From Amoebophrya sp. A120 (Eukaryota; Sar; Dinophyceae; Syndiniales; Amoebophryaceae), in NCBI GenBank assembly GCA_905178155.1, contig CAJINV010000002.1, positions 12,161,621-12,225,620 of the forward strand: DNA of 64,000 nucleotides. Direction: 5' to 3'. Under the pieces are notes generated by a model, which was given only the letters and a program-made list of their open reading frames with translations, made no database searches and was not told the origin of the DNA. Both the position numbers and the translations under genes were made by a program. Positions 10,837 to 21,547 of this stretch are shown in pieces. Position 1 is the first letter of the stretch, and every line of letters starts with the position of its first letter.

Positions 10837-11280
10837 GGTAGTACTATCACTTTGCAGCACACGGTGATGACGTGCAGCGGGAGATGGTTTTGAGTGCGAA
10901 CCTCCATGCGATCCAGAACTCGATGTCGAACGCAGTATTTGTGACAATGATGAGTGCGCCTTGGTTTGGTGGTCACATCCGCGGCCCCCAGCTGCAGCCA
11001 AGGTGGAGGTGTGGCATGTGTCATGGACCTGATCATGACCAGCATCCCTGCGTGTTCTTGTGACGCCATGCTGCTGAGAAAGAAAGCTGCTCAGGATTAC
11101 GTCCTCCTGCTGTCTTAGCATGCCCATCGTTTTCCTAATCTTATCAATGTACAAGGTACTGGCAGCTCCGCCCCCTACATCATCTTCAATATCATCGCGA
11201 GGGACAAATTCGATGCGCCGGAATTTTGTGCAATGCTTGGTAAAAAATGCAAATGCTGATGCGAAGGGACCATTTGTTCA
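10837..11280 (-). CDS. Probable upstream exon of the giant Cys/Trp-module gene (5' end uncertain)
   Basis: The minus-strand frame is open from about 11280 to the introner flank at 10837 and joins exon 10675-8210 in frame once E1 and one CTACC flank are removed (…ACT ACC then GGC GCA). The translated segment includes EFVPRDDIEDDV and an ATG at about 11127 (MGMLRQQED). An in-frame TGA lies a little above 11270, so the exon either starts at that ATG or is preceded by a splice acceptor. Composition becomes Ser/His-rich toward the junction. No domain is recognised. The start is unresolved. Confidence 0.45.
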
Positions 11281-11863
11281 CTTTCGACTTCTTGATTTGA
11301 AAAACGAAAAAAAGCTCAAAGAAGACTTTTAGCCATACAATACCAATTCCACTCAAATGGTCAAACTCGTACGAGAACTCTCAGCAGTAACATGAACTTC
11401 AGCTCCTTTCCCTTTGTTGGTTCCCTCTTCCCCTCGCGCTTTGTCATTCAAACCAACGGTTTGCATTTTTCTTTAGCAGTTTTTGAAAGCGATTTTACTC
11501 GACTCGAACTCTAAAAGTGTGAAATCTAGATCCTCATCGCAATCACTTTAGAGGCCGTTTGTATGCTCGTCTCAATGTCTTGAAGAAGGAAACGAATGCG
11601 AAACTTCTCCTGCTCTTACTGACTTTAGTAGCTTCGTCGTATTTCGAAGTCAGCATCTCCTCTTGTACCGCGGTATCATCGAAATAGAGCGAGACGATGA
11701 TTGCGCTGGCTATCGTTGAGTCGTTGACGTTCTTACTAACATGCTCCGGGCCGAAATCAAAAACGGATCTTTCATTTTTATCGTATGGAGAATCAGCGAG
11801 GGAGAGGTAGAGGCAAATGATGCCCGCGCGGAAAACTGGCCTGCCACGAACGACATCGGATCC
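11281..11863. other. Intergenic region between the giant Cys/Trp gene and the PAP2 gene
   Basis: No convincing coding potential on either strand. It presumably holds the 5' region of the Cys/Trp gene and the 3' region of the PAP2 gene. No promoter motif is recognised. Confidence 0.4.
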
Positions 11864-14555
11864 TCAAACGCGGTTCAGGTTCCCAATCTCATGGTCAAGC
11901 AGCAGTGGCGTATCATGATCGTCTTCAGAATGCGTTGTTATCGTCGGGATACGCACTCCTGGTGTAGTAGAGTGTTGATCGCCTCCTGGCCAGGACGTAA
12001 CATCTTGCGACAACGCGACCAACTTTTCTTCTGTGTTCTTTCCGTCTCCAACCGGCGGGCTCTTGTCGTGTAAAAGGTGATCATGATCTTCTTGTTCGTT
12101 AGCCGCGTCGTGTGGGAAACGAGCGTCCTCGTCTGGCGCTGGGAACTGTGCATTGAACTGCTTCACCGGAAGGACTCGCAGGGCTTCTTCCAAGGTCATT
12201 TGCAGGTCAAACGCTTTCACCACCTCTTTTTCCAGCGACACGACTTCTTGCAATTTCTCCTCCCTGGCGAGCACCTCCGCGAAGGAGCCGGAATGATCCT
12301 GGTTGTCCTTCGATTTTTGAATGAGCCTCTGTAACGTGTCCAGGCACGCGTTTTTACGCTGCTCCCGGTACCACTCGAGCTGGCGTAAGAGGTTCAGAGC
12401 TTCCGCTTCGCGCTGTTCACGGGACTCGAGCTGCGCACTGCGAACCAAGGGCAACATGTGTGTTCGAAGCTGGGAACGATACTCGTAGAACGGCGGTGCC
12501 ATATCGTGCAGCACATCGCAATACCGATAACCTGTGAGAGTGTATTTTTTTTGGCAGCGGTTTTGCTTTTGCTTTCGATATAAACGAAGGAAAAAAAGTA
12601 AAAGAATAAGGACAGGAGCAGCTGCACCTGCTCCTTGTGTGCGCGGAGTAGTTGATGAGGCATCCGCATCGATGAAATACAACCGATCCGCCTTTGTTGC
12701 GTTTCATCGACAAAAGTAAGTACACCTCAAATGCGACTAAAAGAGCTAGATTTTGATCAAAAAAATTTACCAATGCGCTGCGTGTTGAGATTCGCGATGA
12801 GTTTCGACAAGCGGAACCAGCAAATGCCCACCAGCATCCCCATCAACATGCCCACGATGACCTGTGCGGGCGTGTGGTCTCGAAGAATTGCACGGCAGGG
12901 GCCGACGGGCACCAGGCTGACGATCCATACCGTGGTCCAAAAGGCCGCTTCGGCGTGCGAAATCACTTCGTCACCTTCGTCCGTACAATAGGAGGATTTG
13001 AAGTGGCCGAAGAAAGCCCGCGTCAACTGAGCGAAAGCAAAAGAACAGTCGCGACGGAAACGACGCAAGCAGCGGCTGCAGGAACTGCTGCCATCAGCTT
13101 CGGGAAGCGGCCTGGGTTGCCTAGTGGTCCCCCCATCGCCATCGCTTGGGGTGCTCCTGCCGACGGTCAGCGCCGCGGAAGTGCTGCCCGGTCTCCCTTT
13201 TCTTGTTTTTTTGCTTGCCAGAGTTTTGCTCAGCGGATGACGCATCTTCTGTGTCTGTCGCTGGTGTCGACTCGACGTCAACAACGGGTCTGCCAGCACA
13301 CTTTGTTCGTACTTGCGAGTCGCCAAGTCCTTTTCCTCGACTTCTTCATTTGCGCCAATGTCAGTTAGAAAATTTTCGGTCTCAGAGGAAAGAGACCCGC
13401 TCTCCTCGTCCTGAGCGCCCCCAAGCGTCCGGCCCTTTTCCACATCATCCAATATTTCATTCGGAAAAATAACGGAATCGGATGGCGAAACTACATCCAG
13501 TCTACTTCGCATCTTTTCCGCGAGTTGTGCCAGCATTTCCTCCCTGACCTGCCGTATTTGTCCTGTGTGCCGCTGCGCGCCGAACTCTGTGCGGTAGAGG
13601 AGTTGCAACAGTTTCACCGTGAGTAACCCGACCGCGACCGCGCTGTGGCCACTTGGCATGCCGAAATTACCCGCGCAAGATTCTTGCGGCCGGGCCTGGC
13701 GCATCAGCTTCTTGATGCCCAGTTCGTGCTATGAGAGTGCACAACTCCCCCTCCCCCTCATTTGTGTTGCATGAACGGCAATACAATCATCAGCAAGAAT
13801 GCCGGCTTTGCATGACAAGCTTAGACTGGAATTTAGTGGTATTTTTTGCTACCAGAACTTGTTATACAAACAGTGCCACACAAGTCAGCGACTGGATTTG
13901 CGATTTTGCATGACAAATGAGGGGGAGGGGGAGTTGTGCACTGTCATACGTTCACCGAGACGAGCACAAGCAAAAAGCCAAGATTGAACAGCTGCGTCGT
14001 ACTGCGCCGAAACAGAAACTTGAGAAATATCAGCGCGGCGAGCAGAATCGGCACGTATGCGGACAGCGCGCAGAAGGACTGCAGCGCAATCCCAGGCATG
14101 GCGATCGACCGCGGGTGCGCGTCGCCCTGCGAGACGCACGCACCGTATCTCAGAAGAGGAACAACCGTTTGCTGCAGCTGGTGCTCTTCTCCTCCCCCGA
14201 CAGGTGGACTACGTTCGCTCATGGCTACCGCTCTGTAGACGAACGGCTTCCAAACGCATTCCCAACGTCTGACTGCGTCTACGGGAGACGCCGCCATTGC
14301 GTCGCAACCTTCCTTATCCGTCGCAGTTGCGCAGGGAGTGTTGGCAGTAATCGAGTAGTCGGTCCACGACACGTCGGCGGGCATGCCTATCCCGAACGGA
14401 CACACGCAGTGTGCCCCGGGCGTGTCGTCCGAGTATTGCAGAGCCTTGCACATGCCTTCTTCTTTCCACCATCGCCAGTCGCTTCGCCGTGCGGACGGGA
14501 CCTGGGCGAGTCGCTGCTCGACCAGTCGGTCCTCCTGCAAGGACGGGTCTGCCAT
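11864..14555 (-). CDS. PAP2-superfamily phosphatase, dolichyl-diphosphatase-like (742 aa, 3 exons)
   Basis: Predicted membrane phosphatase that hydrolyses a lipid (pyro)phosphate. Exons: 14555-13949, 13724-12771 and 12531-11864, separated by introner E2 and a canonical GT-AG intron (12770-12532). All phases fit. ATG is at 14555. In the spliced protein the three PAP2 signatures appear: K207-x6-R214-P215, then P226-S227-G228-H229, then R480-x5-H486 with HTPAQ, where Gln stands in the usual Asp position as in dolichyl-diphosphatases. Membrane segments lie near the end of exon 1 (about 170-202), after the PSGH motif, and either side of the third motif. About 200 mostly polar residues, including a Cys-rich CSRCLRRFRRDC stretch, are inserted between motifs 2 and 3. 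The C-terminal exon is a soluble, charged, helical tail. The substrate is inferred only. Confidence 0.8.
13730..13948 (-). mobile_element. Introner E2 (219 bp) in the PAP2 gene
   Basis: The terminal inverted repeats are about 35 bp with one mismatch (TATGAGAGTGCACAACTCCC… at 13730 and its complement ending 13948). Flanks CGTGC (13725-13729) and CGTTC (13949-13953) differ at one base. Three GCATGA-type cores lie inside. Excision with one flank restores …VSVN-ELGIKKLM… and leaves the catalytic KxxxxxxRP motif intact just downstream, which is strong support for the boundary. Confidence 0.9.
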
Positions 14556-15514
14556 CGTGTCTCAAGAATATTTGAATGTCTGGCAAGGTTGTACTTAGTA
14601 CTTTGGTGTTTGACAAACTTTCACTTTCAATCTTCATGGAAAGATGACTCCTCCTGCGGTAAAAATATACTGTTCCACCATCTTGTGTAGCGGGTTTATC
14701 GGTCAACCCCAGTTCGGCATACGTCCTTTTGTAGGTTGAGTATGGCTATCCATAGCAAACCCAAATTTTGCATTTTTTTATTTTACATTCGCGAATGAAA
14801 GTCAAAGTGTGCTCGTAGGAAGTTGCATCTTCGATGAAAGCTAACACTAACACACAGAAACAGAAAGTCAAGGAAATAAATTGCAAATAAAAAGTTTGTC
14901 GTGGGGCACGACGACGACGCACGGCGCTGCTGGTGTTACATAAGGCGGTTTTTGTGCTGCGACCATGAAGTTGCATTACCTACAATGGTGCGATGGACAC
15001 GTGGAAATTTTTGCAGGTTCTCCAAATGTACTGCGTACCAACTTCGGATCAGAATCAGCGAGATTATGATTAAGTTGCGCAAACAAAATCAAAAAGACAA
15101 CACGAATCGAAAAAAAAGCACTGCTGCAATGAATGCACGGGATCTTTTTCTGCCTGGGGCAGCTTGCAGCATCATGTCCGAACTTCGACGAAGCAGAAAT
15201 GGACACGAGTACTGCCGGGTTCGTTACTAGAGATGATCTTGCGCGAACGCAGACACTGTTCCTTACGCTTTCTTCGCCTGTGACTGCAAGTTGGGGACGC
15301 GAACATTCCCGAGACGCACATGCAAACGCAAGTGCGGCACGTGTTTGTTTGTGTGCGAGCAGGGTCTTCAATCTGCAAATCGCGACGACGAGGCACGAAT
15401 AGTACCAATAGACGTTGACGCGCTGTCTTCTGCTAGAGCAACATCCTCGGTGCGACTTGAAGGGCCACATACAGAGCGTAGTTATCATTTGGATTTGGTT
15501 TTTCGGTTTCACTG
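14556..15514. other. Intergenic region, PAP2 to Tim17/22/23 gene
   Basis: An open minus-strand frame covers 14976-15512 but starts with GTG, has no recognisable domain and a biased composition. I treat it as non-coding (probably the 3' flank of the Tim gene). Nothing else is recognised. Confidence 0.4.
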
Positions 15515-16333
15515 TCAGTCAGGATTATGCCTTCCTTCTCTTCGTTCTACGGCATCCTTTACTCCAGTCACGACTTTGGAAGTTACAGTTGTCGAAAATG
15601 AAATGTCGCCGTGTGTCGCATTGTCCTCGTAGTTTTCAACTTCTCCGGCAAGCATCGCGTCTGCCAGAAACGCGGGAAGATCCAGTCCGGTCAACAGTGC
15701 CGCACTTCCGGCAGCGTAAAGCGCGACACGCCGCGGTGTTTCAAGAAGCGCCATTCCCGTTACCGCTCCAGAAAAGGCCCCAGCCACGATTGCATTCAAG
15801 GGGAACGGAACGACGTGTCCCCACTCTCGTTCCAGGGTGCAGGTCGCAAAATTCGCGGCGAACGCCCAGAATCCGAACCCGAGGCCGTGCCGGGAAATCC
15901 GTTTTGCGAAGTGGATGCTTGGACGAACACGCTGTAACGCTAAGTAGCTTCTAGTTCTACTAGCTGCTGTCGGAAGCCGGTTGCCGTGCTCCAGCGCGTC
16001 TTGCGCGACAACATGAAGTCTGGTCGTAGTAGAGGAGACGGCAGCGGTCGGAGCCGCTGTGCCGGTGGTCGGATTGATTGTCGAAGCAGCAGGAACATGC
16101 GCAGATGGAGTTGGTGTCACTCTCGCAAATGTCGAACTGCTACTGCTACCTTCGCGCGGCAACCGGATAGGTGGATCGAGGCTTGTCGAACTACGAGCAA
16201 GTCCAAGGCTCGTCGTTGACGCGCCTGGTGGCATCATCACCGCAGAAAAGAGGCTTCCATAGACCGTTCCCCGAAAAAAGGACTCGACGGACCCGTCCAC
16301 GCAGCTGATTCCGTCCGCGGGCCTGGCTAACAT
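15515..16333 (-). CDS. Tim17/Tim22/Tim23 family mitochondrial translocase subunit (272 aa)
   Basis: Predicted inner-membrane protein-import channel component. Single exon, ATG at 16333. Four hydrophobic segments fit the family: about residues 21-35 (RGTVYGSLFSAV), 150-165 (HGLGFGFWAFAANFA), 178-197 (PLNAIVAGAFSGAVTG) and 203-218. The G-x-F-G-x-W/F pattern, the C-x-L-E-R-E-W-G stretch and the N-x(3)-AG-x(3)-GA pattern before the third segment are the family signature. A Ser/Thr/Ala/Pro-rich stretch of about 100 residues separates segments 1 and 2, which is unusual, since family members normally have a short loop there. The Tim22 versus Tim23 assignment is not resolved. The alternative of a peroxisomal or plastid PRAT protein is possible. 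Confidence 0.75.
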   Translation of the reverse strand: MLARPADGISCVDGSVESFFRGTVYGSLFSAVMMPPGASTTSLGLARSSTSLDPPIRLPREGSSSSSTFARVTPTPSAHVPAASTINPTTGTAAPTAAVSSTTTRLHVVAQDALEHGNRLPTAASRTRSYLALQRVRPSIHFAKRISRHGLGFGFWAFAANFATCTLEREWGHVVPFPLNAIVAGAFSGAVTGMALLETPRRVALYAAGSAALLTGLDLPAFLADAMLAGEVENYEDNATHGDISFSTTVTSKVVTGVKDAVERREGRHNPD

Positions 16334-16837
16334 CTTTTTTTATCATGAATGTGCGAAATAAAAAGTGAGCAACTCAGTGGAATGGTGTTGGAATCACAAT
16401 CAAACTGGGGACGAGGTAAAAAATAATTCGTACATGTACGTACGATACAGGTAGTCACTGATGTCTCAGACCTGATCACAGAAGAAGAAAAAGCAGCAAC
16501 TTACTAGTTAAAACACGTTGATTGCAAGAACGAGAATCTCTGCTTCAGCTTTTGAGGATCCACAAAAGACAAACGTGGTCGTCCTGGAATCTGTCTGTCC
16601 GAGTGTCTGTCTGAGGGTACGTTCTTGAGCTTTCTCGGCCTCTTGCCTCGCATGGTTGTAAGAACGCGGTATGGACCCGCAGGCACCGTCGCACGAGTTT
16701 TTCTTTTTGTAAGGTGAGAATGCAAAGAAATAGCCATTCCCATTCCACCTTGCGGATGGAGATGCGACGTTGAAGAGCAAGAGTCCCTTGATTATCATAG
16801 TTCTTCTTCATCTAGTTCGTACAACAGCGTTCTTGCA
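16334..16837. other. Intergenic region, Tim gene to coiled-coil gene
   Basis: No gene is recognised. Short overlapping minus-strand frames at 16504-16811 lack domain signal. Confidence 0.4.
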
Positions 16838-19015
16838 TCAAACTTGTGCCAGCACACGCTGCAGATCTTTATTCTTTTGTTCTAGTTCAACTTTGAGGCA
16901 AAGAATCACTTGATTCTTCTGATCGATGACAGAGCGCACTTTCTCTCGCATCGCCAGCTCCTCTTCGGTTACGCATTGAATTTTTGCAGCCGTGCACAGT
17001 GCTTCCAAATCGGCCTCCTCTTGCTCCAACGTAGAAAAAGCTTGTTCTGGACGCTCTCTTTGTTCCAGCCCTTTCCCTCCTTCTTTTTCGTGGGAGTTTT
17101 CACCTTCATCTTCACGATCAACAGACGAGCTTGGTGCAACTTCAAAAACGACATACTTCCGCTTGCGCAAAAGTTCGACGCTTTCGCGCTCGTGCTGATG
17201 GTCTGTCGGCGTCATGTGGTCTTGTTTTCGAATCAGGCCTTCGCGACTTTTCAAGATCTCCGCCTGCGCTTGCTGGTTTTCGTTATGTCTCGACAGCAAC
17301 AGGTCGTTCCCAGCTACTTCGACGGTAGTTGTGCCCATTGTAACGTCGTCGCGGTTTTCGTCAGAAAAATCTTCGAGGGGTGCCGCAACGGAGTATTCGC
17401 TAATGACGCGCACTTCTCTTGGATTCTGATTGTCCTGCGAGCTGGATGCGACCAGCTGCATCTCAGCAGACCGGCGAAAGTCTTCTTCTTCTCCCTGCTG
17501 TGTGAAATTTGCTGCAGCTTCTCCACCACCACCAGCGAGCCGCCAATCCTGCGCGCAAGAACCGCCCGTCGTCTCCATATGTTCCCGATCGGCCGTGGTC
17601 TTGAGACAAGGCCTTCTCTCCTGGGGAGGATTGTCTTCCCGAAGCTGTCGGGTGACGTCGCCCTTCTCTGTTCCACCACTTTTTCTGTCTTCTCCAAGAA
17701 AGGCAGATCGTGCCTTCAGCTTTTCGACAACCGCCAAAAGTTTTGCTTTTTCGGTTTCCAGCCCGTCCTTCTCGCATTGCAGCTGCTTGCGCTCTTGCAG
17801 GTAGACTTCTTCCTGCCTCTCCTTGTCGTAGATTAGGCGATGAAATTTCTCGACGAGCACTCCCTCCATGAGTTGCACCTTCTTGTCGTATTCCTGCTCG
17901 AAGCAGCGCCGCATGATCTTCTGATCCTGCTTGTAGGTTTCCACATTCGTGTCTTGCAGTCGTTTTTTCTCGTTTTCCAGTCGAGCCTTCTCCTCTTGGT
18001 GCTTGCTTCGCTCGTGACAAAGCTGCTGCTGCAGCCTTTCCTCAGTGTGACTATGCGCTTTTTTCTCTTCCTCAAATTGGTGCCGGAGTCGGTCGATTTC
18101 TGCTTCCAACAATGGTATTGTCGTCGTGGACTGCAGCTTTTCCTTGTCTTTCACGGCCTGCAACTCGACCTCGAGCCCGGCGACTTTCTTGTCAAAAGCA
18201 AGTTTTTGCTTCTGCGACTTGCCCTCGTAGGTCTGTTTCACTTTCTCCACCGCGACGTCGTAAGAAATCCGCATCTCTGCGGACAAACTCTCCGTTTTCG
18301 CCCGCTCCGCATCGAGCCGGAGGCACATCCTTGCGTCCGAGAGCTGCTGGTCGAGCGCGTGATTCAGGTGCGCAATGTCCTCGTCGTGCTGCTGCACCGT
18401 CAGCTCCGTCTTAACGAGTGAGTGATGGCCTTGCTGCTGGTGATTTTCCGTGGCGAGCAGCGGTCGTGCTGGAGGGGTGCAACAAGGCGGTGCTAAGGTA
18501 GGGACCACAGAGGAGACAGTGCTCATGGAGGTGGATGAGGAACTCGTCCTGGTTGGTTGTTGCCCAGCACCAGCAGCACCACTCGCACTGTTCGCGATGG
18601 CAAGGTGACCTTTATTATTTCTCTTTGGAAGCGGAATGAAACCCCTATTGCAGCTACGGGTCGTCGAAGATGAGAAAGAACTCGCACTACAGCTAATTTC
18701 TGCGTCTGGTGCGTCGAAAGACGGCTTTACTACGGAAACTGCCGCGCTAGCAGAAGATGAGGCGGAACTGGGGCGAGGATGCTGCTGTATTTGCTGCTCC
18801 TCGAGAAGCCGCTGCAAGTTGCTTTTCTTGGGCTTAGCTTCAGACGCGGTCGTCTGCGCATTTCTGCATACTTGCCTGGAGGAGGGCGCTGTCCGAGGAC
18901 GTGTTCTCGACGAGCGGTGCTGTGGGTCAGGGTTTACTAATTTATTTGAGCTGATCTCACCAGCAGCTGCAGGTCCAGCCGTAGCTGCCACGTCACTAGA
19001 GCGGCCCATCATCAT
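16838..19015 (-). CDS. Long coiled-coil protein, possibly centrosomal/basal-body type
   Basis: Single open exon ending at 16838. I take the first ATG (MMMGRSSD, 19015) because upstream codons in the same frame begin only with GTG. The first about 200 residues are Ser/Ala/Pro/Gln-rich and probably disordered, with a short KKSNLQRLLEEQQ helix. Then follows about 230 residues of near-continuous coiled coil (heptad-rich K/E/Q/L), a less ordered Gly/Glu-rich stretch, and a final C-terminal coiled coil (AMREKVRSVIDQKNQ…). The arrangement resembles centrosomal or basal-body scaffold proteins, but coiled-coil similarity is weak evidence and I do not assign a family. No membrane segment or signal peptide. 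Confidence 0.7.
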   Translation of the reverse strand: MMMGRSSDVAATAGPAAAGEISSNKLVNPDPQHRSSRTRPRTAPSSRQVCRNAQTTASEAKPKKSNLQRLLEEQQIQQHPRPSSASSSASAAVSVVKPSFDAPDAEISCSASSFSSSTTRSCNRGFIPLPKRNNKGHLAIANSASGAAGAGQQPTRTSSSSTSMSTVSSVVPTLAPPCCTPPARPLLATENHQQQGHHSLVKTELTVQQHDEDIAHLNHALDQQLSDARMCLRLDAERAKTESLSAEMRISYDVAVEKVKQTYEGKSQKQKLAFDKKVAGLEVELQAVKDKEKLQSTTTIPLLEAEIDRLRHQFEEEKKAHSHTEERLQQQLCHERSKHQEEKARLENEKKRLQDTNVETYKQDQKIMRRCFEQEYDKKVQLMEGVLVEKFHRLIYDKERQEEVYLQERKQLQCEKDGLETEKAKLLAVVEKLKARSAFLGEDRKSGGTEKGDVTRQLREDNPPQERRPCLKTTADREHMETTGGSCAQDWRLAGGGGEAAANFTQQGEEEDFRRSAEMQLVASSSQDNQNPREVRVISEYSVAAPLEDFSDENRDDVTMGTTTVEVAGNDLLLSRHNENQQAQAEILKSREGLIRKQDHMTPTDHQHERESVELLRKRKYVVFEVAPSSSVDREDEGENSHEKEGGKGLEQRERPEQAFSTLEQEEADLEALCTAAKIQCVTEEELAMREKVRSVIDQKNQVILCLKVELEQKNKDLQRVLAQV

Positions 19016-21547
19016 TTTGCAAGTCGTTTTCGACAAGATTTCGAAATAGCTCGCGTCCTCTGTCGCTGTTGTGTTGCTGTGCAACTTGTTGAGTCGCGTC
19101 GTTATTCTAACTATAGCACATTCTTGATATCGAGCGTTTCTTTCAGTGTATTTTGCAGCACATTCTGCATGCGTTGTCACACGTCAAGTGCCTACATACG
19201 ACGCAACCTTCTGAGCCTCACACTCACGCTCACTCACGACACGAACCTGCTGCGTTTTCTCCCCCTCTGTTGGCACAATGCACATTTGCAATCTACTTTA
19301 TCCCCCTCTCCATGGTCATTGATTTTGATATTGATGCTCTGTGCTGGCTTTGCCCTCCACAAAAATAACGCCACTGCACAAGTCAATGTCAATGATGCGA
19401 CAGAATTCACATAAGTACCCTTCGCCTTCCTCCCGCTCCATCAGGCAACTCGCATTGCTGACGAAACACGGCCGCTCCCAGGAATGGAAGATGCCAGGCG
19501 AACAAAAGGAGGCCATTTAATTTCTTCACTCTTCTCTGACAAAACCTCGCCTGTGGCGAGCTATAACGCAAATATAGGTAAATCTAAATGCCGCAGCGAT
19601 GAGTAGACGAATGCCCCCAAAAGCAGAGAGAAGTCCGGCAAGATGGGACTAATTCTAATACTACTAGGTGGCCGCGGGCGCGGCCGTGCGCGCTGCGCGA
19701 CGTAGGCAGGGGTTGCGGCGCGCCACCCGTCTGTGACTCACTGTGGGCGCCGACACAAAAAGACGAAGACTGTGGCTCGCGGCGGGCCCAGGCACATAGA
19801 GGCCCGCGCCCTTGGTGACATCAAAAACAAGCTCGGGCCACTTACATGCGACATCGAGTGGCGTGCACCCCCAAAGCGAACACGTTGGGGGGAGGGCGGC
19901 GAAAAAACGGCCCTGCCCCCGGGGCGGCCTCGTCGGTCGCGCCAACATGCGCGGCCCACACGCTGCGCGCCATTTCCCCCGGACCGCCGGCGTGTTGCGG
20001 CGGGGGACTCGGGGGCCTTGTCCTCGAAAATAGCGGCGGAAGGAGCTCGGGCGTTTTTTCGTTATGCTGCAGCTACTCGGGTCCCGGATTTCTTCGCACG
20101 TCTGGCGTTTCTTCACTGGAGTGCAGGAACGCGAGGAGCCCCGCGGTGGTGGCTTGTTCCGCAGATGCCGGATCTTTCCCCATGAGGACTATGGCCATCC
20201 TCATCTACCTGAGCAGGAACTCTCTCCGTGTCGGAAGGCGGCAACGTTGCGCGAGCACGTTTTTTCGCGCTCGGTGCCGCTTGTTCCGTGGAGTACGCGC
20301 GCCACGCCACCAGGCGTTGTAATAGCCATCTCGCTTTGGCGACAACTGCTCCAGGAGGACAATGCCGCAACACTGGATGCTGCAGCGGCAGGAGAGATCG
20401 CCTGCCAGATGTACATGCGCGCCATGAATGCGCGCGGCTCTGGCCGCGTCGCTCTGAGTTTAACAAAGCTACTCTTCGTCGGAGTACGTAATTGCTTCTT
20501 CGTCTTCCAGAAGTCCCGGCAAAGTAGAAGACGAGCATCACAACACATTTTCGCAAGGTCTTTCGCTACTCTTCTCTCAGGTGGAGCGACCCATGGCCAG
20601 TTCAGACGAACTACGCCGGCCTTGGGTGTCTCTCCCTTGTTTTCTTCTTCTCCAAAAAACGAAGCGAATGGAATCTCGTTTCTCAGACGGCGAAAAACTG
20701 CAAAAAAAAAGTGGAGTTGAAAACAATTTCATTATTTGCAAGCCAAGCGGTCGCTCTCGCTCATCGCCTCAACACGAACATGCAATACAGATAGCGATTG
20801 CGATAGGCTGAGCATCCACGAGTATCTGAATCCGCTTTCGCTGTTCATGCTAATTCGTTCTGCTTTTTCTTTCCTTACCTTTTCTTTTCGTTCTAACGGA
20901 CAGCAAAATCAACCATATCGGCAGGAGTGCTCAGCGTTTCGCAGACAGCAGAATCTCTTTCTGGTGTAGTTTCGCAAACAAATACAAGCAGGCGGTCATA
21001 ATTTCGCAAAACATGCGTATAGGTATAAAAGTTTCTTTTACGAGGACATACCTCGCAGCGGCTCCACCTCAGAGACGGAGTCAACTGAAGGGAAGCGCCT
21101 GACACATGGCCCTCTAGCGTCCGATCTTGCATTAGCATTTCCATTTGCTCTAACCGCAGTGTGGTACAGGTACTAGAACAACCAACCGCAAGACAGCACA
21201 TCTCTTGATATCAACTCGCGTCCGCACAGGCGACCTTCGAATCTAGGATAGCATCTACTTCGCCAAAAGTAATTTTCAGACTTGCACAGCCAGAGCCTGG
21301 TGCTGTGAGGACTCCAAACAATCCTGTTATTCTTGTACAGTTTTATGCATTCTCTCGAAGCAATCCTGAGAAGTAGACGCAGGAAAAGATTGAAAAAACT
21401 TCGCATGATCATGCTGACTCTTCGGAGTCTGCGAGGCAATAATTTTAGATTTACATATGTCCGCACGCACATGCGGAGGTGGTTTTGATGAGTATGTGTA
21501 GTTTTCCTTTGGAAAACGAGTCTCCTTCTTTTGGAAAAGGTTCATTT
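19016..21547. other. 2.5-kb region without a convincing gene; GC-rich island at about 19,660-20,480
   Basis: 19016-19660 and 20,560-21,547 are AT-richer and look non-coding. The middle is strikingly GC-rich, with several mutually overlapping open frames on both strands, which is what GC richness alone produces. A minus-strand frame contains WGCTPLDVACKWPE (near 19,860), which resembles an ankyrin-repeat core, but I cannot find neighbouring repeats in frame, so a decayed gene is only a possibility. Confidence 0.4.

Noticed and set aside
14976-15512. Minus-strand open frame of 178 codons between the PAP2 and Tim genes
   Set aside because: Begins with GTG and has no recognisable domain or splice context. 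More likely flanking sequence.
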